A stretch of 50,330 nt of DNA, taken from Flammeovirga aprica JL-4. GTDB taxonomy: Bacteria; Bacteroidota; Bacteroidia; Cytophagales; Flammeovirgaceae. The notes beneath the pieces were generated by a model. That model did no database searches. It worked only from the letters and a program-made list of their open reading frames with translations, and was not told where the DNA came from. Numbering within the stretch: position 1 is the stretch's first letter; each line of letters begins with the position of its first letter. Positions 9,098 through 18,317 of this stretch are shown one piece after another. The DNA lies in the NCBI RefSeq assembly GCF_012844305.1, contig NZ_JABANE010000064.1, positions 1 to 50,330 of the forward strand, written 5' to 3'. Made by a program: the position numbers and the translations under genes.

Positions 9098-9112
9098 CAC
9101 ATTCAATGACCT

Positions 9113-10183
9113 CTATTGTTTCTCAATATATTCATCAAGAAGTGACATTGAAATTTTATATACTTCATAGTCTCCCCTTTTGTCTTCGGGAAGATGAATT
9201 TGTGAAGTAGTAAAAAAGATTTCTCTTTCTAAGTTTTTCGCAAATGAATCAGCCCAACGGATACGCTTGTCTCTTAAAAGGTGAATCATTTTCCCCTCTT
9301 TTGTCAGCACATTAATACCGTTGCTTTCCAGTCCACCCAGCCATAAATTTCCTTTTCGGTCAAACAACATACCGTCAGTGGCAGGAATTTCCGTTACTTT
9401 TTTCACTTCACTTTGTACTTTCTGTTCTGTCGTTTTCTCCTCTAAAAGAACCGACGTTTTTACTTTATATAAAGTATGAGAAGTCAGAGCAATAAAATAC
9501 AATTCACTAAAATCAGGAGACAATGCTATACCATCAGAAGCCACACTGTTTTTCCATTTTATGCCATCGCACATCAAATGATCCACTTCCGGCTGCACAC
9601 TTTTATGCCCTGTAAGAAAACGTTTTGATGCACCCGTCTCTAAATTCAACACTACAATACCTCCGATGCCAGAATCTGTGATATAAGCCACCTCTCTTTC
9701 AATATCAATTCTCACATCATTATAATAAGAATTTTCAAAGTAGTTTTCTTTAGGGAAATTATAAGATCTCAACAGTTCATCTGTACTCAAATCGAAAACA
9801 TACAAAACCGGCCCTCCCTCGGCCACTCCTTTAAACTGCTTGTTGTAAGTATCCAATACCCACAATCTATTCTTTCCGTCGCAGACTACACTTTGCACAG
9901 CATAAAATGAAAAATCACCAATTTTGGTGTTCCACATTTCTGAAGGATAAGGAATTGTTTTCCCATCCACTATTTCCGCTACAGAATAAGTAATACTGTC
10001 GGTCCAAGTAGGATAATTGACGAATACTCTATTGTTTCTACTCACCGCAATTCCCGTCCATTGTTCAGCAGATTTGCTTACTAGCGTAAGAGGGTCTTGA
10101 TCTTTAATTTGTTCTGCTTTTTGACAACCTGTTAAAAATTGGAGACAAAAAAATATATTTAGAACTAGATATTTAAGTTTCAT
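9113..10183 (-). CDS. MRJP/yellow-family lipoprotein
   Basis: Lipoprotein of 356 residues, lipobox C20 (FLTGCQKAE). The body matches the major royal jelly/yellow family (PF03022), a six-bladed propeller. Visible family blocks are AEQWTGIAVSRNNRVFVNYP near the start, VVCDGKNRLWVLDT, SYYNDVRIDIEREVAYITDSG and SDGIALSPDFSELYFIALT. Bacterial members are often annotated as L-dopachrome-tautomerase-related, but activity is unproven in most. The length is normal for the family. It is monocistronic. A strictosidine-synthase or SMP-30-like sugar lactonase is the nearest alternative reading; the NDVRID and ITDSG blocks favour MRJP. Confidence 0.8.
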   Translation of the reverse strand: MKLKYLVLNIFFCLQFLTGCQKAEQIKDQDPLTLVSKSAEQWTGIAVSRNNRVFVNYPTWTDSITYSVAEIVDGKTIPYPSEMWNTKIGDFSFYAVQSVVCDGKNRLWVLDTYNKQFKGVAEGGPVLYVFDLSTDELLRSYNFPKENYFENSYYNDVRIDIEREVAYITDSGIGGIVVLNLETGASKRFLTGHKSVQPEVDHLMCDGIKWKNSVASDGIALSPDFSELYFIALTSHTLYKVKTSVLLEEKTTEQKVQSEVKKVTEIPATDGMLFDRKGNLWLGGLESNGINVLTKEGKMIHLLRDKRIRWADSFAKNLEREIFFTTSQIHLPEDKRGDYEVYKISMSLLDEYIEKQ

Positions 10184-10422
10184 TTAATATTTATGAGATG
10201 TAGTAATATGTAACACTGTAAAACACTATGCTACTTTTGTAACAAAACTAAAAAACTTCAGTTAAATCTTAAAATTTGCTTTACATAAAAGAAGCCTTTT
10301 AGGAAGTGTTTAGAATTGTAAATAATACGATTTCATCAATTAAGTAATACATTTTATACATTCTTGAACTTTTATTTCAATCCAAATTTTTTAGTTAGAA
10401 TGTAGGATAATTTATTTTTTTA

Positions 10423-11364
10423 TTAAATAGGCAATTCTTCTTCATTAAAAAATTGTGGATAGTCGTTTTTGGATGTGATTATTTTAATATCACAAACCAC
10501 ACTTTCCTCATGAACATCTTTGGCTCTACAATACGAAATCAGACCTTCTTTCCCTTCTGTAATCAATAATTTATTTCCAGCATTGATAGGATAATTCAAA
10601 GCCGAATCGATAGGTTTAATCACACCTAAAGTTTTCTCAGAACGTGCAAAATAACTTAAAACAAAACGTGTATCATCAGAAGTAGCATCTTGGATAAGTA
10701 CTAATCGATTAGATAAGCTTGCCAATACTTTACAAGATTCTATATACTTATATTCGTCATAGGTAATTTCGGGAGGAAAAGGGGAAACTACTACAATAAA
10801 ATCTGAATGAAAAATATCATTATCGGGCAAGTAAACCTGATCAATTCCTGATGCTACCACTTCTACAAAGAAGGTATCTTTTGCTTCCTTCACAATGGAA
10901 GCAACCCCCTTCTGATGCATGATATTCAAGGTTATTTCCTCTTCATCACTATATTCTGTAATTTTCTGGCTAATGATCTGTCCATGCTGATCTGGGTTTT
11001 TCGTACCGATTACCCCCACGCTGTACTCATTCAAAATTTCCTGATTTCCTGCCACATAAAGTACCGGCCAAAGCTCACTTACCTTCAAGATATTCTGCGG
11101 GTAATGCTCATTCAAAAACGAGACTGGCTGAATAGAATACTTCTTGCAATTATCTAATATTTGAGAAGCTACATTAATACCCTTTTCAATATCCTCTAAA
11201 GTTGTTTTATTGATTCTTTTGGTCTCCTCTAAAATTAGGGTAATTCCCTCCCTCACTGATTCAGTATTTTCTACAGCATTACGTAATGCTTTTGCATTCC
11301 TAAATAAGAATTTCGGACCGAACCCACGGATATTTAATATTGACAAAATAAGAAATTCTATCAT
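10423..11364 (-). CDS. Divergent DprA/Smf-like protein
   Basis: 313 cytoplasmic residues. The order of segments follows DprA, which loads RecA on incoming single-stranded DNA. An N-terminal helical region is followed by YPQNILKVSELWPVLYVAGN (residues 89-107), SVGVIGTKNPDQHG (about 115-128) and a Rossmann-like part with VVASGIDQVYLPDNDIFHSD and SCKVLASLSNRLVLIQDAT, echoing the DprA YP..N..L and nRiiagLS segments. The usual GxxxGID..AH block of active DprA is missing or degraded (MHQKGVASIVKEAKD). There is no recognisable C-terminal winged helix. It is a single gene flanked by AT-rich gaps. It could be a specialised paralogue rather than the competence protein. Confidence 0.6.
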   Translation of the reverse strand: MIEFLILSILNIRGFGPKFLFRNAKALRNAVENTESVREGITLILEETKRINKTTLEDIEKGINVASQILDNCKKYSIQPVSFLNEHYPQNILKVSELWPVLYVAGNQEILNEYSVGVIGTKNPDQHGQIISQKITEYSDEEEITLNIMHQKGVASIVKEAKDTFFVEVVASGIDQVYLPDNDIFHSDFIVVVSPFPPEITYDEYKYIESCKVLASLSNRLVLIQDATSDDTRFVLSYFARSEKTLGVIKPIDSALNYPINAGNKLLITEGKEGLISYCRAKDVHEESVVCDIKIITSKNDYPQFFNEEELPI

Positions 11365-11469
11365 TTTTTCAAGATTATTAATGAAGCATTGATTATAATG
11401 TAATATTACGGCGAAAATTTAGATTTTTTCTATGAAGTAATAAAAAAAAGATATTATATTGCACATGGG

Positions 11470-11562
11470 TAAAGAATCATAGGTTAGTCACCTATAAAAA
11501 AAAAACTAGTTGGATTCATTTCCAACTAAAAGCATCCTGATCTTCAGGATGCTTTTATTTTT
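11470..11562 (+). ncRNA. Candidate small RNA with three tandem hairpins
   Basis: Three perfect hairpins follow each other on the plus strand in a gene-free gap. These are 11479-11495 (ATAGGT/ACCTAT), 11507-11528 (TAGTTGGA/TCCAACTA) and 11528-11556 (a 13-bp stem around TCT), and the last is followed by a T-rich tail. The last hairpin also directly follows the stop codon of the convergent GNAT gene and may simply end it, but its better T-tract faces the plus direction. No protein frame explains the sequence. A weak promoter-like TATATTG lies just upstream. Confidence 0.35.
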
Positions 11563-11565
11563 TTA
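11528..11565. terminator. Terminator hairpin abutting the GNAT stop codon
   Basis: AAAAGCATCCTGA pairs with TCAGGATGCTTTT over 13 bp with a three-base loop, 11528-11556. On the plus strand it is followed by ATTTTTTTA; on the minus strand only by AGTTGG. It is therefore a better plus-strand terminator, although the annotated gene that ends here is on the minus strand. Confidence 0.75.
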
Positions 11566-12324
11566 TACGTATTCCAATATTTTCCCTTCTTCCGTAAACC
11601 CTACTTTCCTAAAAATATTTTCAGAATCTTCAGAAGCTTGTGTCACGATGGTCTCCACACCATTATTTTTTGCATATGCAATGGCCTGTTTCACTAATGC
11701 CTCACCAATACCTTGTTTTCTATTTTCTTTCATTACTGAAAGGTTATAAATACCCGCAACTTTGGTATCAGCCAATGAAATAAACAACTCTATAACACCA
11801 ACTACTTGCCCTTCTTGATAATAATTGAACATAATAGTATGTGTTTTTTTCAGAATTTCTGGATGTACATGGTTATAATAATGCAATACATTTACATCAA
11901 ATGGCTCCCAATTGTTAGCCACCACAAAAGCATTGTCAATAATGTCCTGTCTCTCTTCTACTATTTTAATCGCTTCATTTGTTCCTTCTTGCAGATTCTC
12001 AATTTTAGCCCAGAAACCTTTATTTACTCCTGATTCCTTGATACTCAAAGTCTCAAAAATATTTTTCACATTTTCATTAAGTTGCTCCTCACTGATCCAA
12101 ATACAAGATTCTCTCAGTCTATTCTCATAAAAGGAAACTGCTGTTTTTAAACTCTCTGCTGTTAGGCCTTCCCCATCATGAATATGTATTACATTAAATG
12201 TATCGACCTTCAATCCACTATCGATATAAGTCAGCCCATCTTCTGTGAGTACTTGCATAATATTACAAGTAGAAGGTAAAACTGATGCGTGCTCTTTAAA
12301 ATTTTGATCTATTAATTTAATCAT
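11563..12324 (-). CDS. GNAT-family N-acetyltransferase with extra N-terminal domain
   Basis: 253 residues. A GNAT fold occupies about residues 120-253, with the acetyl-CoA binding pattern around R202-K-Q-G205-I-G207 (NRKQGIGEALVKQA) and the closing beta-strand segment IFRKVGFTEEGKILEYV. The first 110 residues form a second, weaker alpha/beta region that may be a degenerate GNAT copy, as in two-domain acetyltransferases. The acceptor substrate cannot be told. The protein has no signal peptide. The gene stands alone, with promoter in 12325-12460 and a hairpin directly after its stop codon. Confidence 0.82.
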   Translation of the reverse strand: MIKLIDQNFKEHASVLPSTCNIMQVLTEDGLTYIDSGLKVDTFNVIHIHDGEGLTAESLKTAVSFYENRLRESCIWISEEQLNENVKNIFETLSIKESGVNKGFWAKIENLQEGTNEAIKIVEERQDIIDNAFVVANNWEPFDVNVLHYYNHVHPEILKKTHTIMFNYYQEGQVVGVIELFISLADTKVAGIYNLSVMKENRKQGIGEALVKQAIAYAKNNGVETIVTQASEDSENIFRKVGFTEEGKILEYV

Positions 12325-12458
12325 TGTTCCATTCTTTTCTTGAAATGCAAATTTAAAAACTTTACATCAAAAGAGAATCGTAATAAAATTTAAAATAGTT
12401 TGAGCAAATGCGATGTAAAATTGATAAAACAATGCATCTTATTTTTTGTATCAAACCA

Positions 12459-12493
12459 TAAAAAACTTCCTCAAACAAATTGCTTAAGGAAGT
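12459..12493 (-). terminator. Terminator after the sulfatase fusion gene
   Basis: On the minus strand ACTTCCT (12493-12487) pairs with AGGAAGT (12471-12465) across a 15-base loop, followed by TTTTTTATGG. It lies about 50 bases after the stop codon of the 1621-residue protein. Confidence 0.75.
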
Positions 12494-12541
12494 CCAAATT
12501 GATATATATATGCCCTAATACCTCATAACTAATTTTGGTAT

Positions 12542-15500
12542 TTATTTCACAATAATCTTTTTCACAAGTTTTGATTTACTGTTTTCGATTTTGATAAAAT
12601 AAATTCCTGGTGTAAATGAATGGGTTGGTATTTGTATACTATCGCTACCTGATGTTATATCTTGATACATCAACCTTCCGTACGCATCATAAACATAAAG
12701 TGATTGTTGTAAATTGTCAGCTGTAGGATTGATATGCAAAACATTCCCTTTTTGTACTGGATTTGGATAAATAACAACTTCATTATCAGTAGCTATTTCA
12801 TCAATAACACTTCGTACTGAAGAGGTCGTTTGTACATTAGAAATCTCTATTTTATCCAATTGTGGTCCATCATATACTTTTATTGTATTCATCCCTTGCA
12901 CCAAATCAACCAATACAGTGTAATCTCCTGGGCTTCCACCTTGATAACACCACTGCCCTGTTGCAGTAAGATTATAAGTTTGAGGCACACCGTTTACTTC
13001 AATTGTTATGGTGGTTGCAGTAGCCGACATATAACTGATTTTAAGATCAAATTCACCCGCTACAGGCAAGTCTATGGCCCCAAAAGTCACGGCATTACTT
13101 GATCCTCCTGACAGCCCTTTTACAGATTGTCCACCTGATGAAGTTGCACAATTATTTATCACAGCGGTTCCCGAAAGAGATGCTTCTTCCGCTTCCCATG
13201 TACCTTCAAATGGAATTTCAGCTATTTCAATTTTATCAATGATAGGACTATCAAAGAAAATAATATCATTGTTACCACTTTCTAAAGTAACAGTAAGTGT
13301 GTAATCAGCAGGGCTACCACCTTGATAACACCAACTACCTGATGCTGGAAGTGTTGCTGTTTGTACTGTTCCGTTGTTCACTTGGTAACTTATTGAAGCA
13401 TCTGAAACTGCATAATAACTTACAATCATGTTATATGTAGAACTCTGATCAGAAGAAATATTTTTAAATAATACAGCATTACTTGATCCACCCGTCAGGT
13501 TTTTCACCATTTCTCCTCCACTTGCATTTCCACAAGATGTAATCACTGCAGTTCCTGTTAGAATGGCCTCCTCAGCTTCGTAAATTGGGCCGTTTTGTGG
13601 TGGATTTGGAGGTGTAATATCACTTTCTTCAAAAGTAACCACTCCCAATTTATCCACGATTGTATTACTAACTGTAATGGTATTGTAGCCTGCATTCAAT
13701 GTCTTAACAATTTGATAGTTAGTAGGTACGCCATCCTGATAGCAGAAACCATTATTTTTCTGGAAGAAAATCATTTCCTCTTCTTCATTATTTACCGTTA
13801 CGCCTACTTGACTTACAGAAGGGTTTAAATAATATACTTTCAGAATATACTCTTTTGTTTCCTCTACATTGACAATAAAGCTTACGCTTGAAGAAGAAGC
13901 ATCTACAGAAGATTGACCTGAAGCATTGGAGCAGTTGATAATGCTTCCTCCATTAATAGTTGCCGTTTCTGCTTCATACGTTGTTTCATTTAATGCTAAA
14001 GTAGACGGCACTCCATTATAAGCTCCAATATTTGTAGTTGACGCAAGGTTTACTGCATTCCCATAATAATCTTTCGTTGCTTTTGCAGTTACATCAGCAA
14101 AGACACCTTGACCAGCATAAGGGAAAGTGGGTTCTTCAAAAGACTCCGCCGCACCAATCGCAGGGCTACCTTCTTGTAAAACATATCCTCTTTCATTGTG
14201 CGTTCCTCCACCTATAAATAAAGGATCTTGCTCAATTCTCGTTGCGTCCAAAGCTTTTAAATTGGAATTAAATTCTCCACCAAAGAAGATGTTTTTCTTG
14301 AAGTTTGGCGAATTAGCACTGTTGGTATATTTGCCTGACCCTACTCCTAGTTTTGAACCTGACTTTAAGTAAAGAATATTATTGATAAAGTTAAATTCCT
14401 GTACTTCAAACAATACTTTAGCATCTGTGATTTCATTATCATAATCTGTTCCTGCATAGATTGTATTATTATAAATGTGCACATCTCTACTTTTGGCATT
14501 GTTACTTGAATACCTTGAAATCCATAACAATAAATTCTTTCCACCTCTGTCCGTATCAGCATCATTTACACTGATATTATACCTCCAAATAATATTATCA
14601 TTATCACCTAATGTTTCACAGAATCCACCTGCCGCATCTTCAGAGTAATTGTACTGATAAAGAATATTGCTGTTGCCATAATCTACGTGCATTCCACTTG
14701 AATCTCCATCACCTCGAGCGTGTTTAGAAACATTATGCTGTGCGACTACTCCATTACAACCAAACGTCCACATGCCACTTCCTCTTTTAGCCATTCTTCC
14801 ATCTGAATTCGCTCCGCAAAACTGCATATAATTTGATTCGTAAAGAATGCGGTTAGAAACCGATAAAATTGCTCCTGACCCTCCAATATCCACAAACTGA
14901 TTATTTCGGATGATCACATCTGAAGACCACCTTCTTAGCCAAATCCCTGTACGCTGTAAATCTGTAAAATAAGAATCTTCAATGATCACATCTCTTGCCA
15001 AGGCTTCTTCTAAATAAATCGCTGTAGATCTTACACTGTTAAACGGAATGCCATCTAACCCTAAGCTATATACTTTGTCAAAATACAAATCAGAGAAGTA
15101 CAAATGCTCATTGTAGGCTAATGTATCGGTGTTTAAAATAGCTTCTTCATATTGCTTATTAGAATAGCCCGTTGGCAATGCTCCATTAACACCTACTTTA
15201 TGAGGACCTAACTGCTCCGTATAACATAAAATACCGAAAGCTTTATCATTATCTACACCATCCATAGCATCAAATCTTTCATTTCTAATATGCAGATTTG
15301 AAAATTCTAAGTAAGATTGATCAATAATCAAAAACGTAGTCAAAGGATCAGGTACACCATCATTTCCGGTACTTCCTGATAAAATTGGTAAAGCCCCACT
15401 ACCATAATCTTTATAGACAATCGGTGCTCCGTCTACCCCTGAATAGTTACAATTGATTTGACCAATAAAAGTATCACCTCTTTTGAAATGCACCCAATCA

Positions 15501-17407
15501 CCTGGCTGTAATACTAACTCATTCAGCTTATCAATAGAAGCAAAAGGACTGTTTTCACTTGTACCAGAATTACTATCATCTCCCTCACTGCTACTGAAAT
15601 AATAGTCCGTTCCTTGTGAGCGTTGTACTGTTGTTGCCACTGTAAAAGTCACATTGGTTAGTGCCTCATTTCCAGAGCCATCCTTTACTGTAAATGTAAT
15701 AGTATCATCTTCACCAGCCCCAGTAGTGGACTCATAATATAGAGCCCCATCGTTAATGGCTCTTTGCGTGAATTTGTCCCCAACCTGAAGTGCCGTTCCA
15801 TGTCTAACTAAATTTCCCTTCTGAGGTAAAGAAGTCACTTCATAAGTAACCACATTAGCACTTTTTATAGGGTCCGTAAACTCTAATGCCGAACGTTGGA
15901 TAGCTACTTTTTTGAATTCTTCTACACTCACGCTTTTACGGTTTACTTCTTTCAATCTTGTAGCAACTCCAAAAGCCTCAAATCGATCGACCAAAACTTG
16001 ACAGTTCTTCGCATTATTGGCAGATGGGCAAACTTTATCCAGAATACCATCTCCATACCATGATGGAAGATCCAAAGTAGTATTCCAAGCATTATAACTT
16101 GCTACCAAATTGGTGACACTTCCAGCATTTGTAGCATAAACATTAGTTACTTCTGATATATCATTATCCAAATTATACAACACTGTATCGTATAGATTGC
16201 TTGCTGGATCAGTTGCTTCAAACAACAGCTTATTCACACCATCAGAAGCAATCCCCCAACGGTCCAGCTTACGCCAGTAAAGCATATTATGCAAAGGTGT
16301 ATTTACATTGTTGGATGCCGTTACAAGATCAGCACCGTCTAATTCAGCATACGTAGCTTCAGCAAGATCTCCACCTGCCGCTTTGATAAAAGTGGTAGTA
16401 AGATCCAATGAAATTATTTGTTGATTGTAAACGGTATTGGAAGGAATATTTCCTTTCCAAGTCGCAAAGAAAGGCACTCTTAAACCTCCTTCATACTGAC
16501 TACTTTTATTCCCTCTCAAAACGCCATTGTCTGTCAATGAAACACCACCATTATCGCTTAAGAATACGAATAAAGTGTTGTCATACTGATTTTTAGCTTT
16601 CAGCAAATCCACCATACGTTCTACATTGTCATCCACATTTTTGATCATGCCATAGTAGTTTTTCTGATCACTAGAAAGCCCTGCCACAGCATTAAATAAA
16701 GCCTTATCTTCAGGTTTCGCTTGGAAAGGGCCATGTGGTGCAGTATAAGACATAAAAGCTAAAAATGGACGACCACCATCAATTTCTGTGGTCATAAAGC
16801 TCAATGCTTCATCAGTCAGAAGGTCAGTCAAGTAAAAATTATTGTCGGCAGGTTCCGCTACAATCCCATTTCGTCTCAACTTTTTATTAAAAGCCGTCTC
16901 CACTTGATTGTAATTCCTTGATCCTGACAATAATCCATAGAAATGATCAAAACCTCTAGCATTAGGGCGGTGATGCTCCTCTTCCCCAACATGCCATTTT
17001 CCAAATAACGAAGTGGTATATCCTAAATCCTTAAGATAATCACCCATAGTTGGCACACTTGGATCCAACCCTACATCAGCTAACGTATGATCAGGAGAAG
17101 TAGAATAAGAGACAATATTGTACTCAAACCCATGCTTGTTTTGGTATTGTCCCGTCAGCAACCCTGCCCTAGATGGTGCACAAACTGAATTGGTTACATA
17201 ACCTTGAGAAAAAATGGTTCCTTCTGATGCTAACGCATCAATGTTTGGTGTAATGGCAATTTCTGAACCTTGAAATCCCCAATCTTTGTGTCCCGCATCA
17301 TCCACAAGAATGACAACGATGTTTGGTTTGGATTGTGCGTGTAGATGTTTGACTTGTAGGCACAGACAGGCCACAAGTGATAGCACATGAAGTAATAATT
17401 GTTTCAT
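12542..17407 (-). CDS. Type IX-secreted sulfatase / beta-helix / CBM fusion
   Basis: Secreted enzyme of 1621 residues with several modules. A signal peptide (1-24) leads to an S1 formylglycine sulfatase at about 27-455: metal ligands D36/D37, C76-A-P-S-R as the maturation site, FGKWHVG at 135-141, H225, D285/N286. A cadherin-like segment follows at 495-592. A right-handed beta-helix at about 600-1130 is paralogous to the lipoprotein at 22448-24082 (RGSGMWTFG, HVDYGN, YRYNISVND-like block). Three CBM6/35-like domains follow at about 1142-1260, 1275-1396 and 1402-1524, sharing a WCYQGGSP insert. A type IX sorting tail runs from VVIYPNP (1544) to the end. It probably removes sulfate from and cleaves the same glycan at the cell surface or outside the cell. 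Sulfatases need a maturase encoded elsewhere. Cleavage activity of the beta-helix is inference. Confidence 0.88.
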   Translation of the reverse strand: MKQLLLHVLSLVACLCLQVKHLHAQSKPNIVVILVDDAGHKDWGFQGSEIAITPNIDALASEGTIFSQGYVTNSVCAPSRAGLLTGQYQNKHGFEYNIVSYSTSPDHTLADVGLDPSVPTMGDYLKDLGYTTSLFGKWHVGEEEHHRPNARGFDHFYGLLSGSRNYNQVETAFNKKLRRNGIVAEPADNNFYLTDLLTDEALSFMTTEIDGGRPFLAFMSYTAPHGPFQAKPEDKALFNAVAGLSSDQKNYYGMIKNVDDNVERMVDLLKAKNQYDNTLFVFLSDNGGVSLTDNGVLRGNKSSQYEGGLRVPFFATWKGNIPSNTVYNQQIISLDLTTTFIKAAGGDLAEATYAELDGADLVTASNNVNTPLHNMLYWRKLDRWGIASDGVNKLLFEATDPASNLYDTVLYNLDNDISEVTNVYATNAGSVTNLVASYNAWNTTLDLPSWYGDGILDKVCPSANNAKNCQVLVDRFEAFGVATRLKEVNRKSVSVEEFKKVAIQRSALEFTDPIKSANVVTYEVTSLPQKGNLVRHGTALQVGDKFTQRAINDGALYYESTTGAGEDDTITFTVKDGSGNEALTNVTFTVATTVQRSQGTDYYFSSSEGDDSNSGTSENSPFASIDKLNELVLQPGDWVHFKRGDTFIGQINCNYSGVDGAPIVYKDYGSGALPILSGSTGNDGVPDPLTTFLIIDQSYLEFSNLHIRNERFDAMDGVDNDKAFGILCYTEQLGPHKVGVNGALPTGYSNKQYEEAILNTDTLAYNEHLYFSDLYFDKVYSLGLDGIPFNSVRSTAIYLEEALARDVIIEDSYFTDLQRTGIWLRRWSSDVIIRNNQFVDIGGSGAILSVSNRILYESNYMQFCGANSDGRMAKRGSGMWTFGCNGVVAQHNVSKHARGDGDSSGMHVDYGNSNILYQYNYSEDAAGGFCETLGDNDNIIWRYNISVNDADTDRGGKNLLLWISRYSSNNAKSRDVHIYNNTIYAGTDYDNEITDAKVLFEVQEFNFINNILYLKSGSKLGVGSGKYTNSANSPNFKKNIFFGGEFNSNLKALDATRIEQDPLFIGGGTHNERGYVLQEGSPAIGAAESFEEPTFPYAGQGVFADVTAKATKDYYGNAVNLASTTNIGAYNGVPSTLALNETTYEAETATINGGSIINCSNASGQSSVDASSSSVSFIVNVEETKEYILKVYYLNPSVSQVGVTVNNEEEEMIFFQKNNGFCYQDGVPTNYQIVKTLNAGYNTITVSNTIVDKLGVVTFEESDITPPNPPQNGPIYEAEEAILTGTAVITSCGNASGGEMVKNLTGGSSNAVLFKNISSDQSSTYNMIVSYYAVSDASISYQVNNGTVQTATLPASGSWCYQGGSPADYTLTVTLESGNNDIIFFDSPIIDKIEIAEIPFEGTWEAEEASLSGTAVINNCATSSGGQSVKGLSGGSSNAVTFGAIDLPVAGEFDLKISYMSATATTITIEVNGVPQTYNLTATGQWCYQGGSPGDYTVLVDLVQGMNTIKVYDGPQLDKIEISNVQTTSSVRSVIDEIATDNEVVIYPNPVQKGNVLHINPTADNLQQSLYVYDAYGRLMYQDITSGSDSIQIPTHSFTPGIYFIKIENSKSKLVKKIIVK

Positions 17408-17624
17408 ACTGTTTGTAATAATTTATTTAATCGATCGAGAGCGTAGCACTATCAAAGTATGTTGTGTTGTTTTGCTGGTTAAATTTTGATAGTGTTCATT
17501 TCATACTCTTTTATTTATAAGTAGAAGAGCAAATGAATAAGAGGTTTTAAGGGAAGAGTGAAAAATGGCTCGTCGGACGGTTTAATAAAACGTGCCAACA
17601 AAAAGAACCTTTCCCTCTTCCTTA

Positions 17625-17785
17625 GAGCATGTTTGGAATATATATTTTAGAAGTGAAAATTTTCCATTTTAGGTTGTGAGGAAATTAATTTCAGAGAAAA
17701 TAGTGGTTCTATAGTTGATGAAATTAATAAACTCACGTTCTGAAAGGGGAGATTTTCACTAAAAGTAGATGTTTCAAACATGCTC
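17625..17785. mobile_element. Palindromic MITE with TTA target duplication
   Basis: The element is 161 bp. Its ends GAGCATGTTTG and CAAACATGCTC are inverted repeats, and the similarity continues inward for about 45 bases (GTGAAAAT on both arms). A second inverted segment, GTGAGGAAATTAATTT against its mirror, lies near the middle, so nearly the whole element can fold into one hairpin. It is flanked by TTA at 17622-17624 and at 17786-17788, which fits a three-base target duplication of the kind made by some IS5-family transposases. No transposase is encoded. Confidence 0.75.
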
Positions 17786-17825
17786 TTAATGATCTCTTGA
17801 AACTATTGTTCTGTTACTTACAACT

Positions 17826-17883
17826 CAAAAGTAGTGTTTAATAGAACTGAAAATTAGGGGTATTTTAAGCATTATTAGGGGTA
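17826..17883 (-). promoter_or_regulatory. Promoter and direct-repeat operator of the sulfatase fusion
   Basis: ATTAGGGGTA occurs at 17853-17862 and again at 17874-17883, 21 bp apart start to start, that is two helical turns on one DNA face. Twenty bases nearer the gene is TACTTTTG (minus strand, 17833-17826), which fits the Bacteroidota -7 consensus TAnnTTTG. A transcription start near 17819 would place the repeats at about -33 to -63, a typical position for an AraC-type activator. The same layout precedes the gene at 24082. Confidence 0.6.
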
Positions 17884-18066
17884 AAATAAGTATTTCAATT
17901 ACCTGTTTTTTTTAAAAAAAAGGTGATTTTGAAATTACCCCCAATCCTCTTAATATTTAATTGAAATGGAGTCGTTTTTCATGTTTTTCGATAGCGATCT
18001 GTTTAAATATGCCTGCAATGTTAACTTTTAAATTGCCTCCATTTTTAAAAGCATTCGATTGTAGAC

Positions 18067-18317
18067 GCGTTGCCTGCAACGCTAATAAGCAAGAATAAAT
18101 TACAACTCTCAAAATTTATCACTAAGATTATTAAAATTGAAACGTTTCCGCTATTTGTAAAAAACGTAGCAGGCTACGTTGCTACGCAATTGTAGTTGCG
18201 TTGCCTGCAACGCTAATGCAAGAATAGACTACATCTCTCAAAATCTATCATTGAGATTCTAATACATTGAAACGTTCTTACTATTTGTGAAAACGTAGCA
18301 GGCTACGTTGCTACGCA
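18067..18317. repeat. Two tandem copies of a 120-131 bp repeat
   Basis: Copy A is 18067-18197 and copy B 18198-18317. Both begin with the hairpin GCGTTGCCTGCAACGC and end with ACGTAGCAGGCTACGT followed by TGCTACGC, with about 75-80 similar bases between. The two hairpins have loops CCTG and CAGG, each the complement of the other. The array ends two bases before the stop codon of the hybrid regulator, so it may also act as its transcription end. Confidence 0.8.

Noticed and set aside
13074..13304. Open frames antisense to the sulfatase fusion and other large genes
   Set aside because: They mirror the coding frame of long real genes, have no start context or family resemblance, and occur throughout as shadows.
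17447..17494. Inverted repeat CACTATCAAA / TTTGATAGTG as the HTCS operator
   Set aside because: HTCS sites are direct repeats, it is not repeated before the other regulon gene, and it lies downstream of the likely transcription start. It may be a leader hairpin.
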